The position numbers were made by a program, and so were the translations under genes. A stretch of DNA of 64,000 bases from Melioribacter sp051488685 (GTDB lineage Bacteria > Bacteroidota > Ignavibacteria > Ignavibacteriales > Melioribacteraceae), in the NCBI RefSeq assembly GCF_051488685.1, contig NZ_JBPSEH010000001.1, forward strand, positions 310,001-374,000. Direction: 5' to 3'. The notes beneath the pieces were generated by a model. It saw only the letters and a program-made list of their open reading frames with translations. It was not told the DNA's origin and searched no databases. Position 1 is the stretch's first letter, and every line of letters begins with the position of its first letter. Shown in pieces: positions 1-8,151 of the stretch.

Positions 1-860
1 TCGAGATTCCCCTGTAATGCTACTTTACTACCTACTTTATTTCTGACTTCATTCAGATTCATAGTCCAATCGAGGCCGAGCACATCAGCTCCGCAGTCAG
101 CCAATTTTTCAATCGAGTAATGAACGCCTTTTGCAAAGACAATAATTGGTTGGTCCTTGCGATTAATTTTTGAGATTACTTCTTTAATATATCTGAGAGA
201 AAATTCCTCGAAGTCGTGAGGGGTCAGAATGCCGCCCCATGTATCAAAAATCTGAACGGCATCTACTCCGGATTCCAATTTAGCCGATAAATATTCTGCC
301 ACTGCGTCAGAAATCATTCCAAGTAAACGGTGAGCAGCTTCGGGCTGGTTATAAATAAACTTTTTGACTTCCGAAAAGTTTTTTGTTCCCCCACCTTCCA
401 CCATATAGGTCATTAAAGTCCAGGGCGAGCCGGAAAATCCAATTAAAGGTACTCGATGATTCAATTCTTTTTTTGTTAGAGATACCGCATCGAGGACATA
501 TTTCAGATCTTTAACTGGGTCAATTTTTTTGAGTTTGTAAATATCGTTTGCGTTTCTGACCGGTTCGTAAAGTTTTGGTCCTTTACTTTCTACCATTTCG
601 AGTTTCATACCCATCGCTTCGGGAATAACGAGTATGTCGGAAAAAATGATTGCGGCATCAACACCGATTATATCAACCGGCTGAATAGTTACCTCTGCTG
701 CAAGTTCCGGTGTTTTGCACATCGTGAGAAAATCGTATTTTTCTCTTACTTTTCTATATTCGGGCAAATACCTTCCCGCCTGTCTCATTATCCAAACCGG
801 AGTTCTTTCGGTATTTTCTTTTTTACAAGCTTTCAGAAATAAGTCGTTTTTTAAGTTCAA
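1..860 (-). CDS. hemE: Uroporphyrinogen decarboxylase, 3' end outside window
   Basis: Decarboxylates the four acetate side chains of uroporphyrinogen III to give coproporphyrinogen III in the cytosol. The N-terminus shows the family signature TPVWIMRQAGRYLPEYR, whose arginines bind the substrate carboxylates, followed by a typical body with an aspartate in the FSDILVIPEAMG segment. The start is taken as TTG at 860 because an AGGAGG ribosome site lies at 865-870, four bases upstream; there is no suitable ATG. That ribosome site abuts and slightly overlaps the hemD stop, so translation is probably coupled. This is the last visible gene of the leftward ccsA-hemA-hemC-hemD-hemE operon. The C-terminal part lies before base 1. 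Identity is certain; the start is well supported. Confidence 0.95.
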   Translation of the reverse strand, partial: MNLKNDLFLKACKKENTERTPVWIMRQAGRYLPEYRKVREKYDFLTMCKTPELAAEVTIQPVDIIGVDAAIIFSDILVIPEAMGMKLEMVESKGPKLYEPVRNANDIYKLKKIDPVKDLKYVLDAVSLTKKELNHRVPLIGFSGSPWTLMTYMVEGGGTKNFSEVKKFIYNQPEAAHRLLGMISDAVAEYLSAKLESGVDAVQIFDTWGGILTPHDFEEFSLRYIKEVISKINRKDQPIIVFAKGVHYSIEKLADCGADVLGLDWTMNLNEVRNKVGSKVALQGNL

Positions 861-869
861 TTTTCCTCC

Positions 870-1649
870 TTAAGCCATATTGCCTGTAGATTTATAAAAC
901 GTTATGATGGCATCTGAAATTCCATTTAGCGAAAATTCTGCCGGGACGATATTTACATTCACACCGGATTTTCTTATCTCTTTCTCGGTAGTTGTTCCGA
1001 TTGCGCAAATAAAACTATCGCCAAAATAATCGGCAGGATTGTCAATGTTCATAATGCCGATAAAATTCTTGTAGTTTGACGGACTCGTAAACACGAACAG
1101 ATCGGGTTTATCTTCTTTAATCAATTCAATTTTATCGGCGAGAGTATCTGAATCGTTCTGAACCGTATCGTAAATTTTCATTACTTTAACGGTGGCACGA
1201 AGTTCTATCAGTCCTTTTTGTAATTCATCCCGTGCAATTGACGAAGAGGGTAAAAGGATTTTTTTATTTTCGACGCCGATATTTTTAAATCTTTCGAGTA
1301 ATCCGGCTGCGCTGAATTGTTCCGGAATTATATGAATATAATAGCCTTTTTCTGCGCACTTATCTGCAGTAGTTTTACCTGTTACTGCAATTTTTGTTTT
1401 AGAAAGGTCCAGTCCGAAATCCTCTGCTATATCATGAAAAATCGAAACTGCATTTTGTGAAGTAAAAATCAAATAGTCATAATTTCTAATTTCGGTCGAA
1501 AGGTCGATAATTTCCTTTTCGCTAAAAGCAGGGACTATTTTAATAGCCGGGAAGAAAATCAATTCGGCTCCCTCGTCAGCAAGGGGTTGCAACGAGGAAT
1601 AAATTCCTTCCTCTTTCGTTATCAATATTTTTGTGTTTTCGAGTATCAA
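870..1649 (-). CDS. hemD: Uroporphyrinogen-III synthase
   Basis: Cyclises hydroxymethylbilane with D-ring inversion to uroporphyrinogen III. The protein starts around LENTKILITKEEG and contains the two alternating HemD lobes, with recognisable stretches DYLIFTSQNAVSIF and PDLFVFTSPSNYKNF, and ends in a FICAIGTTTEKEIRKSG segment. HemD is a poorly conserved family, so identity rests on these motifs plus position between hemC and hemE. An open frame extends back to 1727, but that would overlap hemC by 77 bases. A TTG at 1649, one base after the hemC stop, gives 259 residues, the usual length, and begins just before the conserved strand, so it is preferred. No clear ribosome site precedes it, which fits translational coupling. 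Confidence 0.88.
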   Translation of the reverse strand: MILENTKILITKEEGIYSSLQPLADEGAELIFFPAIKIVPAFSEKEIIDLSTEIRNYDYLIFTSQNAVSIFHDIAEDFGLDLSKTKIAVTGKTTADKCAEKGYYIHIIPEQFSAAGLLERFKNIGVENKKILLPSSSIARDELQKGLIELRATVKVMKIYDTVQNDSDTLADKIELIKEDKPDLFVFTSPSNYKNFIGIMNIDNPADYFGDSFICAIGTTTEKEIRKSGVNVNIVPAEFSLNGISDAIITFYKSTGNMA

Positions 1650-1650
1650 T

Positions 1651-2586
1651 TTATCCGTTTGATTTAATGTCGGATAAAATTTTTCGTGATCCGGCACGCA
1701 ACAAATCCTTCGCCAGTTTTTTACCAAGGGCTTCCGGTTTGGCGGACGAACCTCTCATTTTCTTTCTGAAAGTAATAGTACCGTCTAAACTGGCAACAAC
1801 CGCGTCGAGATACAAACCGTTCGATTCTTTTTTAGCATAAGCTCCGATGGGCACCTGACAGCCTCCTTCGAGCGATTTCAGCAATGACCTCTCGGCAGCA
1901 GTTTCAACGTAAGTTTCAAAATCGTGAATCGATTTAAGAATTTCTATAGCGTCTTTATTATCATTCTTAACTTCGATACCGAGAGCTCCCTGCCCAACAG
2001 CAGGTAATATTTCTTCAGTTGATATAAAAGAAGAAATATATTTTTTAAGATTAAGTCTTTCAACTCCTGCTCTTGCAAGAATAATTGCATCCCAATCCGA
2101 CTCCAGAAATTTATTTATGCGAGTCGGTACGTTTCCTCTCAAATCGACAATTTTAATATCTGGCCGTAAATGGAGTAATTGTGCTTTCCTTCTGAGTGAT
2201 CCGGTTGCAACTATAGCGCCTTCGCGCAAAGATTCGATAGTAGTTCTTTTTTTTCGAGCAATCAGAACATCTTCAACCGGGTGTCTTTTTGTTACTGCGG
2301 CAAGCATCAAACCGTCGGGTAATTCAGTTTGCAAGTCTTTCAAACTGTGAACTGCTAAGTCAATCGTGCCTTTTATTAATTCATTCTCGATTTCTTTGGT
2401 AAACAATCCTTTATCGCCAATCTTCGAAAGCGATTTGTTTAATATTTTGTCGCCTTTTGTGCGAATAATTTTAATTTCAATGTCGAGATTTTTATCGACC
2501 TTTTCGAGTTGTTTTTTAATAAAATTAGCCTGCCAGAGAGCCAGTTCGCTCCCTCGGCTGCCAATAATAAGTTTACGCTTATTCAA
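1651..2586 (-). CDS. hemC: Hydroxymethylbilane synthase (porphobilinogen deaminase)
   Basis: Polymerises four porphobilinogen units into hydroxymethylbilane in the cytosol. The 311-residue protein is full length. Visible signatures are the N-terminal IGSRGSELALWQA, the HSLKD motif near residues 80-84 with the catalytic aspartate, the ATGSLRRKAQL phosphate/carboxylate-binding loop, RGNVPTRI, and the cofactor-attachment loop GGCQVPIGAYA with Cys243 carrying the dipyrromethane. Its ATG overlaps the hemA stop by four bases (ATGA-type), a strong sign of coupled translation, and hemD follows after one base. All visible motifs are intact. Confidence 0.97.
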   Translation of the reverse strand: MNKRKLIIGSRGSELALWQANFIKKQLEKVDKNLDIEIKIIRTKGDKILNKSLSKIGDKGLFTKEIENELIKGTIDLAVHSLKDLQTELPDGLMLAAVTKRHPVEDVLIARKKRTTIESLREGAIVATGSLRRKAQLLHLRPDIKIVDLRGNVPTRINKFLESDWDAIILARAGVERLNLKKYISSFISTEEILPAVGQGALGIEVKNDNKDAIEILKSIHDFETYVETAAERSLLKSLEGGCQVPIGAYAKKESNGLYLDAVVASLDGTITFRKKMRGSSAKPEALGKKLAKDLLRAGSRKILSDIKSNG

Positions 2587-3881
2587 TTTTTTTCCTCTTT
2601 ATTTTCTTCCGTGCCGTTTGTTTTATTATCGAGCGAGAAAAGTTCTTTAATCAAAAACGAGTGATTTGCTATATCGTCGGGATTGATGCCCTGTTCGGCA
2701 AGTTGTCTTAATTTAATTGTAGGATTATGCAATAATCTGCCTATCATCCTGCGAGTCATATCTTCTATTTTATTAAAATCTTCCGGAGTAACTTTATGTT
2801 TAATTTTTTCGAGTTCATCTTCGCGAATTGAATCGAAGAAATTCCTGAGAGATTTAATTACCGGCACAATTTCGAGAGTATTGTACCATGCAAAGAAATT
2901 CTGCATTTCTTCCATAATAATCGATTCGATTTTAGGAATTTCATTTTTTCTTTTCTGAATATTCTGGTCGACAATAACTTTTAACGATTCCATATCGTGA
3001 TAAAAAACGCTGTCAATTTCTTTTACTCTCGAGTCGACATCTCTCGGAATTGCAATGTCCATAACTACAATTGGTTGTCCTTTTCTTTTTTTAACAGCAG
3101 ATGCCAAATCCTCATAATGAATAATAAGATTTTCTGCACTTGTAGCGCTTATTATAATATCATAATTATGCAAATGCTCTTTAAGGGATGGGAACGGAGT
3201 AATCCCGCCTTTAACTTTTTCTGCTAATTTTTCGGCGCGTTCAATTGTACGGTTGGAAATACTTATTTTGCCAATTCCTTTGTCTCTCAAGTGAACTGCA
3301 GCCAATTCGCCAGTCTCACCTGCCCCAATAATCAACGCTGATTTTTTATCGAGATTCGAGTAGATTTTTTCGACCACTTGGACAGCGGCATAGCTGACTG
3401 TTACAGCGCCTTCTCCAATAGCCGTCTCCTTTATAGCTCTCTTTCCTACTTTCAAAGCAGCTTCGAATACTCGCTTAATTACTGAACCGGAAAAATTAAT
3501 ATCCTCGGAAATTTCATAAGCTTCTTTAACCTGTCCCAATATCTGGCTATCGCCAATTACCAGCGAGTCGATTCCCGCAGCAACAGAGAAAAGATGCTTT
3601 ACGGCTCCGCATGAAAAATATCTTCTGAAATACTCGTTTTTAAGATTTTCTACTTTTTTAAATTCCAGCAAACTGGCAATTATCTTATTAGAATCCAGAT
3701 TGTAATTGGGAAGTAGCGAATATATTTCCGTTCGGTTGCATGTCGATAAAATCACTCCTTCTTTATAATTTTCTTTTAAGTGCGATATAAATTCAATTAT
3801 TTCATCACGACTAAGGTGGAGCGATTCGAGTATTTCAATCGGCGCAGTATTATGATTTATTGTAATTCCAACAAAGTTCAT
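2583..3881 (-). CDS. hemA: Glutamyl-tRNA reductase
   Basis: Reduces glutamyl-tRNA(Glu) with NADPH to glutamate-1-semialdehyde, the committed step of the C5 route to tetrapyrroles. The 432-residue protein has the catalytic cysteine in STCNRTEIY (Cys48), the conserved GIDSLVIGDSQILGQVKEAYE stretch near residues 103-122, an NADPH-binding loop ALIIGAGETGELAA and a C-terminal helical dimerisation region. The product is passed to HemL, encoded divergently at 4901. It follows the ccsA/hemX-like gene after 17 bases and overlaps hemC by four. In many bacteria HemA is the regulated enzyme of the pathway; here the only visible candidate control site is the palindrome upstream of the operon at 4741-4761. 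Confidence 0.97.
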   Translation of the reverse strand: MNFVGITINHNTAPIEILESLHLSRDEIIEFISHLKENYKEGVILSTCNRTEIYSLLPNYNLDSNKIIASLLEFKKVENLKNEYFRRYFSCGAVKHLFSVAAGIDSLVIGDSQILGQVKEAYEISEDINFSGSVIKRVFEAALKVGKRAIKETAIGEGAVTVSYAAVQVVEKIYSNLDKKSALIIGAGETGELAAVHLRDKGIGKISISNRTIERAEKLAEKVKGGITPFPSLKEHLHNYDIIISATSAENLIIHYEDLASAVKKRKGQPIVVMDIAIPRDVDSRVKEIDSVFYHDMESLKVIVDQNIQKRKNEIPKIESIIMEEMQNFFAWYNTLEIVPVIKSLRNFFDSIREDELEKIKHKVTPEDFNKIEDMTRRMIGRLLHNPTIKLRQLAEQGINPDDIANHSFLIKELFSLDNKTNGTEENKEEKN

Positions 3882-3897
3882 TTATGCAAATCTATTT

Positions 3898-4722
3898 TTA
3901 ATAAAATGAATGAAAAGTATTTTGCAGAGTGCTCGTCAAAATCAACGAGACCATTGTAAGGACAAATCCGGTAAGCGAAAATATTATAACTTTTCTGCCA
4001 TACCATTTCCCGATTAATTTGCTTGCAATACCGAGACAATAGATAATCCACACAAAGAACGTTCCGACAAGCTTCGGGTCGCCGTAACTGAAATCGGGGA
4101 AAGCGCTCGGCAGCCATATTATTCCAATAATCATTGCTACTGTTAATAAAATAAATCCAATCAATACCGAATAAAAACTGAGCTTCTCAAGTATTTCGAG
4201 ACTCGGCAGTCTGTTGAAAATCAGTCCGAATTTATTTGTCTTGAGATTTTTGTAGAGTATAAGGAACAAAATTCCGTATACTGCGGAAATTGTAAAACCG
4301 GAATATCCAAGCAGTGCGCTTATTACATGTATACCCAACATTCTGTTTCTGAGCACTTCCGGCACCTGATAGTTATGTTCTATAAAGAGGGAAGAAATAA
4401 TCTGAAATATTACAGAGAAAAAGAGGATGAATGTTCCGGTTCCTCTGATATCTGTGAGGAGTTCCAGTAAAAAATAAGAAAACGCAATTGAACATGCCAA
4501 TAATGAAAATATTTCGAATTTACTCGTAATCGGGGTATGATCGAATTCAACCGTTCTGAAAATGATATAGAGAATGTGGGCAATTAATGTGACAAAGAGG
4601 AATATTCTCTTTGAATGCGTGAACTTACTTTTCTCCGAGAAAAAGTCGAAAGCGTAGACCAAAAATACAATTATGTATAAGAACGGTAGCAATATATTGA
4701 AAAACGAAATAGTAGATAGCAT
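3898..4722 (-). CDS. CcsA/HemX-like cytochrome c assembly membrane protein
   Basis: A 274-residue polytopic membrane protein with about eight hydrophobic segments, matching the cytochrome c assembly (CcsA/HemX) superfamily by its conserved stretches, including HVISALLGYSGFTISAVYGI and a C-terminal WIIYCLGIASKLIGKWYGRK region. I do not see the tryptophan-rich WWD heme-handling motif that is obvious in CcmC and CcmF elsewhere in this window, so this is more like HemX of Bacillus hem operons than a heme-lyase subunit. It is the first gene of the hem operon, whereas in Bacillus hemX follows hemA. Its role is probably in heme delivery or in controlling HemA, but this is inference from context. Start at 4722 is the first good methionine. 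Confidence 0.8.
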   Translation of the reverse strand: MLSTISFFNILLPFLYIIVFLVYAFDFFSEKSKFTHSKRIFLFVTLIAHILYIIFRTVEFDHTPITSKFEIFSLLACSIAFSYFLLELLTDIRGTGTFILFFSVIFQIISSLFIEHNYQVPEVLRNRMLGIHVISALLGYSGFTISAVYGILFLILYKNLKTNKFGLIFNRLPSLEILEKLSFYSVLIGFILLTVAMIIGIIWLPSAFPDFSYGDPKLVGTFFVWIIYCLGIASKLIGKWYGRKVIIFSLTGFVLTMVSLILTSTLQNTFHSFY

Positions 4723-4740
4723 ATACTTTATTAATTTTAT

Positions 4741-4761
4741 TTGTTAATCATAAATTAACAA
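4741..4761. promoter_or_regulatory. Perfect inverted repeat between ccsA/hem operon and hemL
   Basis: TTGTTAAT and ATTAACAA form perfect 8-bp arms with a 5-bp spacer, 19 bases before the ccsA start and 140 bases before hemL. It is well placed to be an operator for the leftward hem operon or for both directions. The half-site TTGTTAA resembles Rex half-sites, but canonical Rex operators have a 4-bp spacer after 7-bp arms, so the regulator is uncertain. Confidence 0.5.
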
Positions 4762-4900
4762 ATTATTAGCAAAAAAGCCGTTAATCTTTCATGTCATAGA
4801 AGACAATATTTCGCGATAAAAAAGCATTAACATTTCCTCATTGCAGCGAATTTTGATATTTTTAGATCAGTAATTGAGAATTAAACAGTAAAGGAAATTT

Positions 4901-6190
4901 ATGAACACAGAAAAAAGTGAAAAATTGTTTGAACGAGCGCAGAAATTAATTCCGGGCGGAGTAAATTCGCCTGTCAGAGCATTTAAATCCGTCGGGGGAA
5001 CGCCGCTTTTCATAACTAGAGGCAAAGGTTCCAAAATGTTCGACGTCGACGGCAATGAATTACTCGATTACATTGGTAGCTGGGGACCTCATCTATTCGG
5101 GCATAATCCTCCTTTTATAAAAGATGCACTACTAAGAGCAATTGAAGAAGGCACAAGTTTCGGAGCTCCCACAGAAATTGAATTAAAAATGGCAGAATTG
5201 ATTTGCGAACTGGTCCCATCGGTCGAAATGGTACGAATGGTAAACAGTGGCACAGAAGCTACAATGAGCGCTATTAGAGTAGCCCGCGGTTTTACAGGCA
5301 AAGAAAAAATAATCAAATTCGAAGGCTGCTATCACGGACATGGCGATTTCTTTTTGATTAAGGCTGGCAGTGGTGCTCTAACTTTCGGCGTTCCAACCAG
5401 TCCAGGCGTTACAAAAGGAAACGCAGCAGATACATTACTGGCTGAATTCAATAATATCGAGTCGGTTAAAAAAATAATTTCCCAAAACAAAGGCGAAATT
5501 GCAGCCCTGATTCTCGAACCAATTGTTGGAAACATGGGAACCGTCAAAGCCGATGGCAATTTCATAAAAGAATTGCGCGATCTGTGTTCTGAAGAAAAAA
5601 TTGTATTGATATTCGACGAAGTAATGACGGGATTTAGAGTGGCTGCAGGCGGCGCTCAGGAAATTCTCGGCGTTAAGCCTGATATGACAACATTCGGAAA
5701 GATTATAGGTGGCGGACTACCCGTAGGTGCATATGGAGGCAAAAAAGAAATCATGGAAATGGTTTCACCTGTTGGACCGGTCTATCAAGCAGGAACTTTA
5801 AGTGGCAACCCGCTGGCAATGAACGCCGGATTTGCAGCGCTCTCCTACATCAAAAATAATCTGAGCATCTACGACGAACTCGAAAAAAAATCCTCACTCC
5901 TGGCAGATGGGATTATTAATGCTGTCAAGTCTGCAGGTAAGAATTTTCAACTAAATCGAGTCGGCTCAATGATGACTCTCTTCTTTACAGAAGAACCTGT
6001 TTACGACTTTAAGACCGCTATTAAATCCGATACGGTGCTATTCGGCAAATTCTTCCATTCGATGTTAAAGAGAGGAATTTATCTTCCTCCGGCGCAATTC
6101 GAAGCGCTTTTCGTTTCTACAGCTCATACTGAAAATGATATTAATACAACTATTAAAGCAGCTGAAGAATCTTTGAAAGAAATATTATGA
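4901..6190 (+). CDS. hemL: Glutamate-1-semialdehyde 2,1-aminomutase
   Basis: PLP enzyme that transaminates glutamate-1-semialdehyde to 5-aminolevulinate. At 429 residues it is the usual length. It carries the HemL N-terminus IPGGVNSPVRAFKSVGG, the SGTEATMSAIRVARG phosphate-binding segment, the DEVMTGFR aspartate motif and the PLP lysine Lys267 in FGKIIGGGLPVGAYGG. A purine-rich AAAGGAAATTT lies before the ATG. It is divergent from the hemA operon across a 178-base spacer that carries the palindrome at 4741-4761. hemB (ALA dehydratase), the next enzyme, is not in the window. Confidence 0.97.
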   Translation: MNTEKSEKLFERAQKLIPGGVNSPVRAFKSVGGTPLFITRGKGSKMFDVDGNELLDYIGSWGPHLFGHNPPFIKDALLRAIEEGTSFGAPTEIELKMAELICELVPSVEMVRMVNSGTEATMSAIRVARGFTGKEKIIKFEGCYHGHGDFFLIKAGSGALTFGVPTSPGVTKGNAADTLLAEFNNIESVKKIISQNKGEIAALILEPIVGNMGTVKADGNFIKELRDLCSEEKIVLIFDEVMTGFRVAAGGAQEILGVKPDMTTFGKIIGGGLPVGAYGGKKEIMEMVSPVGPVYQAGTLSGNPLAMNAGFAALSYIKNNLSIYDELEKKSSLLADGIINAVKSAGKNFQLNRVGSMMTLFFTEEPVYDFKTAIKSDTVLFGKFFHSMLKRGIYLPPAQFEALFVSTAHTENDINTTIKAAEESLKEIL

Positions 6191-6223
6191 TTTTCCCGGC
6201 GGATTAAGCTCTGTCGGATTTTT

Positions 6224-6631
6224 TTAGTATACTCCTTTCGCATTCAAATGGAGAGTGTATTTTTTATCGCTGCCCTGAATATGTCCCACAAGCCAGTCCT
6301 GGAGGAAATTCATAACATTAATACTTAATGTGGTATTCCCTTTACCGTAACTATCTATTAATTCTTTCAACTGATTAATTAAATTCTGGTGTGTCTGTCT
6401 GTGGAATGTAAGTTCGCTGTAACCATATTTTTCCATCAGTTTTTCTTCATAAGAAAAATGTGAATGAGTATACTCAAGAAGTTTGTCAAATATCTTACCC
6501 AAAGCCTGCTTACTATTGCCTACTTTCATTGCATCGTGAAGTTCATTGATTATTTCCAGTAGCTTTTTATGCTGCTCGTCAATACTTTTAATATTGACAG
6601 AGTACGAGTCGTTCCACTTTAATAAAGACAT
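6224..6631 (-). CDS. Bacteriohemerythrin
   Basis: A 135-residue single-domain hemerythrin that binds O2 at a non-heme di-iron centre. All usual ligands can be read: His21 in DEQHKKL, His58 and Glu62 in HSHFSYEEKLM, His77 and His81 in HRQTHQ, and His117 and Asp122 in GHIQGSD. Such proteins serve in oxygen storage, sensing or delivery in microaerophiles and facultative anaerobes. A strong TTGGAGG ribosome site precedes ATG 6631. It is convergent with hemL and divergent from the radical SAM gene, so it is probably transcribed alone. Which role it plays cannot be told from sequence. Confidence 0.95.
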   Translation of the reverse strand: MSLLKWNDSYSVNIKSIDEQHKKLLEIINELHDAMKVGNSKQALGKIFDKLLEYTHSHFSYEEKLMEKYGYSELTFHRQTHQNLINQLKELIDSYGKGNTTLSINVMNFLQDWLVGHIQGSDKKYTLHLNAKGVY

Positions 6632-6682
6632 TATACCTCCAATTTTTAATATATTATCGATAGAAAAATTAAAAAGTGTAGT

Positions 6683-7669
6683 ATGACATTCGTACCGTCT
6701 TACATTAAACTTCTCGAATCAGGTGAACTTGAAATGCGGGCTGAATTAGCTTACAAAAAAATGTACGAATGTACTGTATGTCCAAAAAATTGCCATACTG
6801 ATCGGATAAATTATAAATACGGTTTTTGTATGAGCGGACCTTTACCTATTGTTTCTTCATATACTCCTCATTTTGGTGAAGAGCCTGTTCTTTCTGGTAC
6901 CAAAGGAGCTGGCAATATATTTTTTGGAAATTGCAATTTGAGATGCATCTATTGCCAGAATTACCAGATTAGTCAAAATTGGGAATCTGAAAAATTCAAC
7001 GAAGTTTCCCACGAACGACTGGCAGAAATAATGCTCGAATTACAGGAGATGGGCTGTCACAATATCGGACTTGTATCGCCTACTCATTTTAGCGGCACAA
7101 TACTCAAATCAATTTATATTGCTGCAAAAAAGGGACTGCGTCTTCCAATAATTTACAACTCGAACGGATATGATTCGGTAGAGATGCTGAAATTGTACGA
7201 CGGTGTGATTGACATATACTTGCCCGACTTCAAATACGGAGACAGCAAATATGGTAAACTTTATTCCAATGCAAAAGATTACTTTGAAGTAGCAGGAAAA
7301 GCAATTAAGGAAATGTACCGACAGGTAGACTCCAAACTGATTTTCGAAGGCAACACAGTAGTGCGAGGACTGATAATCCGTCACCTGGTTTTACCCAATG
7401 ACCTTTCTGAATCAGAAAAAGTTTTCAAATTTATTGCAGAAGAACTCGATCGTGATGTTCATATCTCTTTAATGTCGCAATATTACCCAGCACACAAAGC
7501 CATTAAGGAGCCATTACTGAGCAGAACGTTACGTCCTATTGAATATTACAAAGCCATTGAACTGATGGAAAAATATGGTCTAAGAAACGGATGGATACAG
7601 GAATTGGAAAGTTATAATTACTATCGCCCCGATTTCGATTACGATCGGAAAAATCCTTTTGGGATTTAA
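6683..7669 (+). CDS. PflX-type radical SAM protein
   Basis: A 328-residue radical S-adenosylmethionine protein. The CxxxCxxC cluster motif is at Cys84, Cys88 and Cys91 (GNCNLRCIYCQNY). An extra N-terminal cysteine set (Cys30, Cys33, Cys37, Cys49) precedes it, a pattern typical of the putative pyruvate formate-lyase activating protein family PflX, also seen in the wider AmmeMemoRadiSam-like group. No glycyl radical enzyme gene is nearby, so a true activase role is doubtful. The substrate is unknown. It is divergent from the hemerythrin gene with a 51-base spacer and stops directly against the convergent response regulator. Confidence 0.88.
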   Translation: MTFVPSYIKLLESGELEMRAELAYKKMYECTVCPKNCHTDRINYKYGFCMSGPLPIVSSYTPHFGEEPVLSGTKGAGNIFFGNCNLRCIYCQNYQISQNWESEKFNEVSHERLAEIMLELQEMGCHNIGLVSPTHFSGTILKSIYIAAKKGLRLPIIYNSNGYDSVEMLKLYDGVIDIYLPDFKYGDSKYGKLYSNAKDYFEVAGKAIKEMYRQVDSKLIFEGNTVVRGLIIRHLVLPNDLSESEKVFKFIAEELDRDVHISLMSQYYPAHKAIKEPLLSRTLRPIEYYKAIELMEKYGLRNGWIQELESYNYYRPDFDYDRKNPFGI

Positions 7670-8044
7670 TTAAACATACAAATGTTCGTATCTATGAAAT
7701 ATTCGTTCAAGTCTTTCGGTCAATTGTGAAAGGATATCTGTTTTCAAAAGACAGCCTTCTATCCTGTAAGAAATTAATTTTTCGATATGTTCCCTTTCAC
7801 TATTTGTCGTTAAAGCTATCACAGGCACGTTGTAAGTCTTTAATGTTTCCAGGAATCCGAGCCCGCTTTCAAAGTTCGTGTCCGTGTCGACAAATACCAT
7901 TCTTGGTTTTCTTCGGTCGATTTTATCGAGTGCCTCTTTTTCAGAACTTGCTTCAACTACAGTCGTAATGAATTTCTTTTCGATAAACTTTTTCAGTAAT
8001 CCCCTAAATTTGAGGTCATTATCAATAAGCAAAATATAACTCAT
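7670..8044 (-). CDS. Single-domain response regulator
   Basis: A 124-residue receiver domain with no output domain. The phosphoacceptor is Asp53 (VFVDTD), the conserved Thr is in ALTTN near residue 79-80 and the Lys is Lys101 (LLKTD). The acidic pocket at the N-terminus reads IDND rather than the common DDD-type pattern. Such stand-alone receivers act as phosphate shuttles or bind partner proteins. No histidine kinase is adjacent, so the partner is unknown. It is convergent with the radical SAM gene, whose stop it touches. Confidence 0.88.
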   Translation of the reverse strand: MSYILLIDNDLKFRGLLKKFIEKKFITTVVEASSEKEALDKIDRRKPRMVFVDTDTNFESGLGFLETLKTYNVPVIALTTNSEREHIEKLISYRIEGCLLKTDILSQLTERLERIFHRYEHLYV

Positions 8045-8102
8045 TTTAATCCCTCTTTTATCTATCTGTATTATCGTAAAAAAAAGGGGGTAAATTTATA
8101 GC

Positions 8103-8151
8103 TCAATAGTAAAAATTTTTATAAAAATAGATTATATAAAAAGACTATTGA
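8103..8151 (-). terminator. Possible AT-rich terminator hairpin after the acyl-CoA synthetase
   Basis: TCAATAGT at 8103-8110 pairs with ACTATTGA at 8144-8151, enclosing an AT-rich loop of about 33 bases. One arm overlaps the stop codon of the acyl-CoA synthetase gene. The stem is weak and lacks a strict U-tract, so this is a tentative call. Confidence 0.25.

Noticed and set aside
1650..1727. Longer HemD start overlapping hemC
   Set aside because: It would overlap hemC by 77 bases; the added residues do not look like HemD, and TTG 1649 fits.
3878..4117. 79-codon frame inside the ccsA-like gene
   Set aside because: It is an out-of-frame shadow with biased composition; the membrane protein frame is better supported.
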